8,372 nucleotides of DNA from Lachnoclostridium sp. UBA3775 (lineage in GTDB: Bacteria; Bacillota; Clostridia; Lachnospirales; Lachnospiraceae), in NCBI GenBank assembly GCA_002369525.1, contig DFFN01000001.1, forward strand, positions 1-8,372. Direction: 5' to 3'. Each line of letters begins with the position of its first letter. Positions within the stretch are counted from its first letter, which is position 1. Made by a program: the position numbers and the translations under genes. The notes under the pieces were generated by a model. That model saw nothing but the letters and a program-made list of their open reading frames with translations, was not told the origin of the DNA and did not search any database. Shown one piece after another: positions 3,260 to 8,372 of this stretch.

Positions 3260-5377
3260 ATGTATATTAACAGACATTTTTTAAAAGAAAGCATAAGACA
3301 GACGAGGGGCATGGGGATTTTTTTCATTGCCGCCGCCCTGGTGTCAAGCTGCTTTTATCCGGTTCTTCAGCTCATCGATCATTTTAAAAACAAAGACTCG
3401 TCTTATGATCTTGTCTCTGTTTCGCAGATCGGGGAAGCGCTTCCCTATGTTTGCGTAATCTTTGCCATACTTTTCATAATAAAGCTTTTTGATTTTCTGT
3501 TTAAGAGGGGGAGCTCTGATTTTTATCATGCCCTTCCTTTTAAACGCCAGACTATATTTTTTACAAATCTTTTAGCGGCGTTTATATGGTATGCGGCCGG
3601 ACTCGTCATTTCTGTCGGCGCTGTAATGCTGATATATGCGTTTGATCCCGTTATCGTGGTAAAACCTTCCTTTTTCTTTATCAGCCTGGCGGTGTATATG
3701 ATACTGATGCTGCTTGTAAGCGGTGCGATGCTCGTTTCGACAAGCATCACGGGAAAGAAATCCCTTGCCGCAATGGTCGGTATGATGATAATCTTCCTGC
3801 CGAGGGGCATATTCTTTCTCGCTATTGAGACAGTTGCCGAGAAAACCTCGCTTATCATGTCTTCGGCAATAAAATTCTTCTCGCCGAAATACAGCCTTGC
3901 CTTCAGTCTGCTGATCGGTGAAGGACGCGGAGCAAAGGATCAGGCCTTTGCATTTATGCCGGGCATAATCAACAGTCTGGTAATGGCTGTTTTATTGATC
4001 CTGGCGGGAGCATGGCTTTTCACTATAAGAAAGTCGGAAACGGCCGAAAATGCGGTTCCGAACAGAATACTTGATGCTGTTCTTCAGATAAGCTATTCTA
4101 TCATATTCTTTTTCCTGGCGGTAACCATATATTATGACCGGAAGGACGGATACGGCGATGAGGATATTTTCATCGCGCTGTTCTTTGTTTTTGTCGGTCT
4201 GGTGGTTTTTGCCCTATATGAGCTGATATATACAAAAAGCTTTAAGAAGCTTTTAAAAAGCCTGCCAAGGCTCGGTATTATCGTTGCATTGAGCATAGTT
4301 TACTATATCGTGATCTCGGTTTCGTCAAATGTTCTGCTTAACAAGAAAATCAATCCCGAGGAAATAAAGTACATTAAAGCATTTGATGAATGGGATGCTG
4401 TCTACGGTGGGTACAACGTAAACAGCTATGCATCGCTTTTAAGACGCGATATCAGATTTGACGATTCGGAGATTAAGAGCCTGATCGCCAAGGGCTATGA
4501 AAACCAGGCTGAAAACGGTGACGGTTTCCTGGAAAGATGGAGGAATCTGTCAAGCCCCTATCTTATCGCCTATACCGACGGAAGCGAAAATGTCAGATTG
4601 ATTTCCCTGAGCGAAGAGGACGATCTCAGGCTTCAGGAACTGCTTGAAGCAAACAGCGAGTGGAAGGAGGCAGGTCTTAAGCTTCCGGAAAAGTGTTATA
4701 TCAACAGCTTCAGGGAAAAGAAACATAATGAACAGATCTGGGACTGCTTCTATGAGGAGTACAACAAGCTTGACGATGAAAAGAAGCGCGTTGTAAGAGA
4801 TGGCAGAAGAAATTCCGGTTATGACGTTGATCCGGGGAACTCGTACGACCTTAACATACAAGGCTACTACGGCATTATGGCTTACTCTGACAGCATGTCG
4901 ATATATTCCTCGATAATGCCAAAAACATACGATCTGTACAATGAGCTTAACCATGAAGAAAATGTCGATGCTTTCAGAAAGGTGGAAAAATATCTAAAAG
5001 AAGGAGCACCCAAAAACGGAGGCGGCAGTATCGAAATCATGGGTTCGCACTATGAGTCGGGCATCAGCATCTCCTATGAAGTTGATAAAAAGGATATTGT
5101 TTATCTGACAGTAGGCTTCGACAGCTTTACAGAAGGGTATTATTCACATACCCTTTCAGGAAGCAGTGCGAGGGAGTTCGTTGACAGGCTGTTTGACTGC
5201 ATAGATTATGAGACCATAAGATCGTCTTCGGAGGATCCTTATATGGACATAAGCTACTATTCATACTCCGGCTTGTCAAATAAAGATATAAACGGTCATA
5301 TGAATGTGGGAATTGACACTGACAAGCTGAACGAGCTTGTGTATTCGCTTATAAATTCTGCCACATTTGACAAGTAA
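3260..5377 (+). CDS. ABC transporter permease with large extracytoplasmic C-terminal domain
   Basis: This 705-residue membrane partner of the upstream ATPase has nine hydrophobic segments, roughly 18-38, 59-80, 101-127, 137-160, 168-190, 233-256, 271-291, 302-323 and 337-358. Basic residues cluster after segments 2, 4, 6 and 8 (for example FKRGSSDFYHALPFKR, TIRKSE, TKSFKKLLK), which puts the N-terminus inside and residues about 360-705 outside. The SDFYHALPFKR loop (86-96) resembles the first cytoplasmic loop of permeases paired with YtrB-like ATPases and may be the coupling site. The outer domain of about 345 residues is rich in Tyr, Ser, Asp and Glu and has no family I can name. AGAGG (3248-3252) lies 7 bases before the ATG. 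No terminator follows, so transcripts may run into the DegV gene. Export, or sensing of envelope stress or antibiotics, is inferred only from the family. Confidence 0.9.
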   Translation: MYINRHFLKESIRQTRGMGIFFIAAALVSSCFYPVLQLIDHFKNKDSSYDLVSVSQIGEALPYVCVIFAILFIIKLFDFLFKRGSSDFYHALPFKRQTIFFTNLLAAFIWYAAGLVISVGAVMLIYAFDPVIVVKPSFFFISLAVYMILMLLVSGAMLVSTSITGKKSLAAMVGMMIIFLPRGIFFLAIETVAEKTSLIMSSAIKFFSPKYSLAFSLLIGEGRGAKDQAFAFMPGIINSLVMAVLLILAGAWLFTIRKSETAENAVPNRILDAVLQISYSIIFFFLAVTIYYDRKDGYGDEDIFIALFFVFVGLVVFALYELIYTKSFKKLLKSLPRLGIIVALSIVYYIVISVSSNVLLNKKINPEEIKYIKAFDEWDAVYGGYNVNSYASLLRRDIRFDDSEIKSLIAKGYENQAENGDGFLERWRNLSSPYLIAYTDGSENVRLISLSEEDDLRLQELLEANSEWKEAGLKLPEKCYINSFREKKHNEQIWDCFYEEYNKLDDEKKRVVRDGRRNSGYDVDPGNSYDLNIQGYYGIMAYSDSMSIYSSIMPKTYDLYNELNHEENVDAFRKVEKYLKEGAPKNGGGSIEIMGSHYESGISISYEVDKKDIVYLTVGFDSFTEGYYSHTLSGSSAREFVDRLFDCIDYETIRSSSEDPYMDISYYSYSGLSNKDINGHMNVGIDTDKLNELVYSLINSATFDK

Positions 5378-5380
5378 TTG

Positions 5381-5409
5381 TTGAATTTTATGCGATTTCG
5401 TGATAGAAT
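5381..5409 (+). promoter_or_regulatory. Promoter for the DegV-family gene
   Basis: TTGAAT (5381-5386) and TAGAAT (5404-5409) are 17 bp apart, with TG at 5401-5402 giving an extended -10. It starts four bases after the permease stop codon and would give a leader of about 26 bases holding the ribosome binding site. The DegV gene could therefore be transcribed independently of the ABC operon. Confidence 0.65.
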
Positions 5410-5441
5410 TTATAAGAAGTTTTAAGAGGAAGGAATTCACG

Positions 5442-6320
5442 ATGGCGAAGATCGCGATTTTAACGGACAGCAATTCCGGCATAACCCAGGATATGGCAAA
5501 AGAGCTTGGAGTAAGTGTGCTCCCTATGCCGGTATATATTAATGAAAAGCTTTATTTTGAGGATGTTACCCTTACACAGGAGCAGTTTTACAATTTCCTT
5601 GAAATGGGTGTAAATGTGCATACCTCACAGCCTTCTCCGGGAGATGTGATGGAAAGGTGGGACGAGCTTTTAAAGGACTATGACGAGATAGTTCACATCC
5701 CGATGTCAAGCGGCTTAAGCTCGACCTGCGAGAACTCGATAATGCTTGCCAGAAATGACGAATATGTCGGCAGGGTTTTTGTTGTCGACAACCAGAGAAT
5801 ATCGGTTACAATGCTGCAGTCGGTGCTCGACGCAAAGAAAATGGCCGCACAGGGCATGGACGGAGCAGAAATAAAGAAGAGGCTTGAGGATACAAAACTC
5901 GATTCAAGCATATATATATCTGTTGACACAATGGAATATCTTAAAAAGGGCGGAAGGGTCACAGCCGCGGCTGCAGGAATCGCAACGATACTGAACATCA
6001 AGCCCGTGCTGCAGATACAGGGCGGAAAGCTCGATCAGTATTCCAAGGCGAGAGGAATGAAATCAGCCAAAAAGGATATGATCAAAGCTCTTAAACAGGA
6101 CCTTGAGGGAAGGTTTAAGGATTTTGTATCTCAGGGCAGGATGAGGATTTATATCGCCTATACCAAGGACATTTCCGAAAGCCTTGTATTTGAAAAAGAA
6201 ATAAAGGAAGCTTTTCCGTTTGTGGATTATGAAATAATCAAGCATCCTCTTTCTCTTTCGGTATCCTGTCACATAGGACCGGGCGCTCTTGCGGTTGCAT
6301 GCAGCAGAATTCTGGTTTAA
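5442..6320 (+). CDS. DegV family (FakB-like) fatty-acid-binding protein
   Basis: This 292-residue cytoplasmic protein is close to the usual DegV length of about 280. DegV proteins bind a fatty acid; the FakB members present it to the kinase FakA to make acyl phosphate for phospholipid synthesis. Family landmarks appear in order: TDSNSG (8-13), HTSQPSPG (60-67, whose Ser contacts the carboxylate in studied FakBs), PMSSGLSSTCENS (87-99), VVDNQ (114-118), YLKKGGRVT (166-174), LNIKPVL (184-190) and HIGPGA (277-282). The ATG is chosen because GAGGAAGGA lies 8 bases upstream; an in-frame GTG at 5400 would place that site inside the coding sequence. No FakA-like kinase is encoded in the window, so a FakB role is inference. 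It is followed by a clean terminator. Confidence 0.95.
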   Translation: MAKIAILTDSNSGITQDMAKELGVSVLPMPVYINEKLYFEDVTLTQEQFYNFLEMGVNVHTSQPSPGDVMERWDELLKDYDEIVHIPMSSGLSSTCENSIMLARNDEYVGRVFVVDNQRISVTMLQSVLDAKKMAAQGMDGAEIKKRLEDTKLDSSIYISVDTMEYLKKGGRVTAAAAGIATILNIKPVLQIQGGKLDQYSKARGMKSAKKDMIKALKQDLEGRFKDFVSQGRMRIYIAYTKDISESLVFEKEIKEAFPFVDYEIIKHPLSLSVSCHIGPGALAVACSRILV

Positions 6321-6343
6321 ATTAAATAAGCTTTTGTAAAAAC

Positions 6344-6370
6344 AACTCCGGATTTGCTCCGGAGTTTTTT
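6344..6370 (+). terminator. Intrinsic terminator after the DegV gene
   Basis: AACTCCGGA (6344-6352) pairs perfectly with TCCGGAGTT (6358-6366) around TTTGC, and the T-run covers 6365-6370. It lies 23 bases after the stop codon and separates this gene from nrdD. Confidence 0.95.
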
Positions 6371-6447
6371 GACGCCTTGAATATTGTCAGATAATACTAC
6401 ATTTGGTGGTGACTTTTATTTTTTTATCAAAATCTTGAATTTGGGGC

Positions 6448-6475
6448 TTGGCAAAATAAAATTTTGTGCTATAAT
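6448..6475 (+). promoter_or_regulatory. nrdD promoter
   Basis: TTGGCA (6448-6453) and a perfect TATAAT (6470-6475) are 16 bp apart, with TG at 6467-6468 giving an extended -10. Transcription would start near 6482, leaving a leader of about 80 bases. Both NrdR-like sites lie downstream of the -10, where a bound repressor would block transcription. Confidence 0.88.
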
Positions 6476-6480
6476 GGTAT

Positions 6481-6501
6481 CTGTACCGTATTTTGGTACA
6501 G
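6481..6501 (+). promoter_or_regulatory. Inverted repeat at the nrdD start site; degenerate NrdR-box candidate
   Basis: CTGTACC (6481-6487) and GGTACAG (6495-6501) form a perfect 7-bp inverted repeat around GTATTTT, beginning at the predicted transcription start. It matches only about 9 of 16 positions of the NrdR consensus. Its centre lies about 31.5 bp from the centre of the better box at 6515-6530, the spacing known for paired NrdR boxes. It could instead act as a 5' hairpin in the mRNA. Confidence 0.5.
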
Positions 6502-6514
6502 TCTTAAAGGATAA

Positions 6515-6530
6515 ACACAATATATAGGGG
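6515..6530 (+). promoter_or_regulatory. NrdR box upstream of nrdD
   Basis: ACACAATATATAGGGG fits the NrdR consensus as I recall it (acaCwATATwTwGtgt) at 14 of 16 positions, differing only in the last half-site. NrdR is the ATP-cone/zinc-ribbon repressor that shuts off ribonucleotide reductase genes when dATP is plentiful. The site lies in the leader, about 33 bases before the start codon. Confidence 0.72.
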
Positions 6531-6562
6531 TATACAGCAGAAACCCGGAATTGAGGCAGAAA

Positions 6563-8372
6563 ATGAAAATTATCAAAAGAAGCGGTGCGGAAGCCGCCTT
6601 TGACATCGAAAAGATCGTTGAGGCAATAAGGAAAGCCAACAACAGCGTAAAGGATTCCGAGAAACTTTCCGAGAAGGAAATCGAAGCGATCGCAGACAAG
6701 GTTGAAAGAAATCTTCGCGAGATGAGCCGTTCGGCAAGCGTGGAAGAGATACAAGATATGGTAGAGAACCAGCTGATGAAGTATCAGGCCTATACCATAG
6801 CAAGAAACTACATTACATATCGTTACAGAAGAGCGCTTATCCGTAAGTCGAATTCCACAGACCAGCAGATCCTGAGCCTCCTCGAGTGCAACAATGAAGA
6901 GGTTAAGCAGGAAAATTCAAACAAAAATCCTACAGTCAATTCCGTACAGCGTGATTATATGGCAGGAGAGGTTTCCAAGGACATTACCAAGAGATTCCTT
7001 CTCCCCGCAGATATCGTAGAGGCTCATGAGAAGGGTATCATCCATTTTCATGATGCGGACTATTTTGCACAGCACATGCATAACTGCTGTCTCGTAAACC
7101 TTGAGGACATGCTCCAGAACGGAACGGTCATCTCCGAGACAATGATCGAGAAGCCCAAGAGCTTTTCGACTGCATGTAACGTTGCAACCCAGGCCATTGC
7201 CCAGATCGCAAGCTCACAGTACGGCGGACAGAGCATCAGCCTTGCGCATCTTGCTCCCTTTGTACAGCTTTCGCGTGATAAATTCAGGGCTCAGGTAAAG
7301 GAAGAGTTCGACTATATCGGAAAGGCTTATACTGAAGAGGAAGTCAACAAGATAGCCGAAATCCGCGTGCTCGACGAGATAAAGAGAGGTTGCCAGATGA
7401 TTCAGTATCAGGTGATCACCCTGATGACAACAAACGGCCAGGCTCCATTCATTACCGTTTTCATGTACATTGACGAAGCTCCCGAGGGAAGAACCAGGGA
7501 TGACCTTGCTCTCATCATCGAGGAAATGCTCAATCAGAGGATCCTTGGCGTTAAGAATGAGAAGGGCGTATATATCACTCCCGCATTCCCGAAGCTTATT
7601 TATGTGCTTGAGGAGGACAATATCCGCAAGGACAGCAAGTACTGGTACCTCACCGAGCTGGCTGCAAAGTGTACCGCAAAGAGAATGGTTCCCGATTACA
7701 TTTCCGAGAAGGTGATGCTCGAGCTCAAGGGCGATGTTTATACGCCCATGGGCTGCCGTTCCTTCCTTACGCCGGACCGCTTCACAGAAGCCGGCGTGCC
7801 CAATATCGCACATGCAAAGAACTATCAGCCAGGCAAGCACAAATATTACGGCCGTTTCAACCAGGGCGTTGTTACCATCAACCTTGTTGATGTGGCATGC
7901 TCTTCGGAACGCGACATGGACCGTTTCTGGAGCATACTTGACGAAAGGCTCGATCTTTGCCGCCGTGCGCTTATGTGCCGTCACAACCGTCTTAAAGGAA
8001 CTCCTTCCGACGTTGCCCCGATACTCTGGCAGTACGGCGCCCTCGCAAGGCTTGAAAAGGGCGAGAAGATCGATGCGCTTCTTTACAACGGCTATTCGAC
8101 AATTTCGCTCGGCTATGCAGGTCTTTACGAGTGTACAAAGTACATGACGGGAAAGAGCCACACTGACAACGAAGGAAAGCCCTTCGCACTCGAAGTGATG
8201 AAGAAGCTCAATGAAGCCTGCGCAAAGTGGAAGGCAGAGACCAATATCGATTTCTCAATCTATGGCACTCCTCTTGAATCCACCACCTATAAATTTGCGA
8301 AGGCACTTCAGAAGCGTTTCGGAATCATTCCCGGCGTTACCGACAGAAACTATATCACCAACAGCTATCATG
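6563..8372 (+). CDS. nrdD: Anaerobic ribonucleoside-triphosphate reductase (class III), 3' end outside window
   Basis: This enzyme reduces ribonucleoside triphosphates to dNTPs without oxygen, using a glycyl radical installed by NrdG. The reading frame is open to the right edge, giving 603 residues of a protein that is usually 700 or more. An ATP-cone domain (about 1-92, starting MKIIKRSGAEAAFDIEKI) senses ATP/dATP. The catalytic domain follows, with MHNCC (Cys175/Cys176, at the position of Cys175 in the E. coli enzyme), TPMGCRSFL (Cys398, matching the thiyl-radical Cys of the E. coli and T4 enzymes), GVVTINL, and GVTDRNYITNSYH at the very end. The zinc-binding cysteines and the RVCGYLG-like glycyl radical loop lie beyond the window. 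GAGG (6553-6556) lies 6 bases before the ATG. The gene has its own promoter and probable NrdR control. nrdG is expected downstream but cannot be seen. Confidence 0.97.
   Translation, partial: MKIIKRSGAEAAFDIEKIVEAIRKANNSVKDSEKLSEKEIEAIADKVERNLREMSRSASVEEIQDMVENQLMKYQAYTIARNYITYRYRRALIRKSNSTDQQILSLLECNNEEVKQENSNKNPTVNSVQRDYMAGEVSKDITKRFLLPADIVEAHEKGIIHFHDADYFAQHMHNCCLVNLEDMLQNGTVISETMIEKPKSFSTACNVATQAIAQIASSQYGGQSISLAHLAPFVQLSRDKFRAQVKEEFDYIGKAYTEEEVNKIAEIRVLDEIKRGCQMIQYQVITLMTTNGQAPFITVFMYIDEAPEGRTRDDLALIIEEMLNQRILGVKNEKGVYITPAFPKLIYVLEEDNIRKDSKYWYLTELAAKCTAKRMVPDYISEKVMLELKGDVYTPMGCRSFLTPDRFTEAGVPNIAHAKNYQPGKHKYYGRFNQGVVTINLVDVACSSERDMDRFWSILDERLDLCRRALMCRHNRLKGTPSDVAPILWQYGALARLEKGEKIDALLYNGYSTISLGYAGLYECTKYMTGKSHTDNEGKPFALEVMKKLNEACAKWKAETNIDFSIYGTPLESTTYKFAKALQKRFGIIPGVTDRNYITNSYH

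Noticed and set aside
5367..5372. Perfect TTGACA as a -35 box
   Set aside because: It lies in the last codons of the permease and no -10-like hexamer is found 16-18 bases downstream. The TTGAAT/TAGAAT pair fits better.
5400..5441. GTG at 5400 as the DegV start codon
   Set aside because: It would add 14 residues not seen in the family and would put the strong GAGGAAGGA ribosome binding site inside the gene. The ATG at 5442 gives the typical N-terminus MAKIAILTDS.
6474..6527. 17-codon ORF at the nrdD promoter as a leader peptide
   Set aside because: Its ATG overlaps the -10 box, upstream of the expected transcription start, and it has no ribosome binding site.
6482..6562. A riboswitch (such as a B12-type) in the nrdD leader
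   Set aside because: The leader is only about 80 bases, shows just one short hairpin and none of the conserved boxes. A repressor site explains it better.
7214..8161. Long minus-strand open frame of 315 codons
   Set aside because: It lies entirely inside nrdD, whose protein motifs are unmistakable. It has no ribosome binding site or recognisable domains and reflects codon bias on the opposite strand.

Overview
The window looks like chromosomal DNA of a strictly anaerobic, low-to-moderate GC Firmicute, most likely Clostridia of the Lachnospiraceae type (Butyrivibrio/Roseburia-like). The grounds are AGGAGG-like ribosome binding sites before nearly every gene, TGn-extended TATAAT promoters, an oxygen-sensitive class III ribonucleotide reductase (NrdD), a DegV-type fatty-acid-binding protein, a YtrB-like ABC ATPase and a secreted Ser/Ala-linker protein with a KTGD-type C-terminal anchor. 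The genus is inference.

Layout. Positions 1-291 hold no gene. They carry two diverged copies of a repeat module and five hairpins that all end in the same C-TTC-G cap. Two of these hairpins are related copies with compensatory stem changes. A tRNA-Leu(UAA) at 292-375 starts at the last base of one repeat and is followed by a terminator. From 559 a strong promoter drives an exported, probably surface-anchored protein (621-1244), which shares a bidirectional terminator with a convergent two-helix membrane protein (1361-1597, minus strand). That gene and a coiled-coil/zinc-ribbon protein (1813-2166) diverge from back-to-back promoters.

The next unit is a two-gene ABC system: a YtrB-like ATPase (2345-3247) and, 12 bases on, a nine-helix permease with a large extracytoplasmic C-terminal domain (3260-5377). 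Its upstream region carries TTAA-type repeats phased at about 10.5 bp and a 15-bp palindrome. A DegV/FakB-like lipid-binding protein (5442-6320) follows from its own promoter and ends at a clean terminator. The last gene, nrdD, starts at 6563 and runs off the right edge. It has its own promoter and, in its leader, one good and one degenerate NrdR-box-like operator about three helical turns apart.

How the genes work together. The ATPase and permease almost certainly form one exporter-like or sensing complex. NrdD makes dNTPs anaerobically and its leader suggests control by the repressor NrdR. The other genes appear to be independent single-gene units. The least explained part of the window is the hairpin repeat array before the tRNA.
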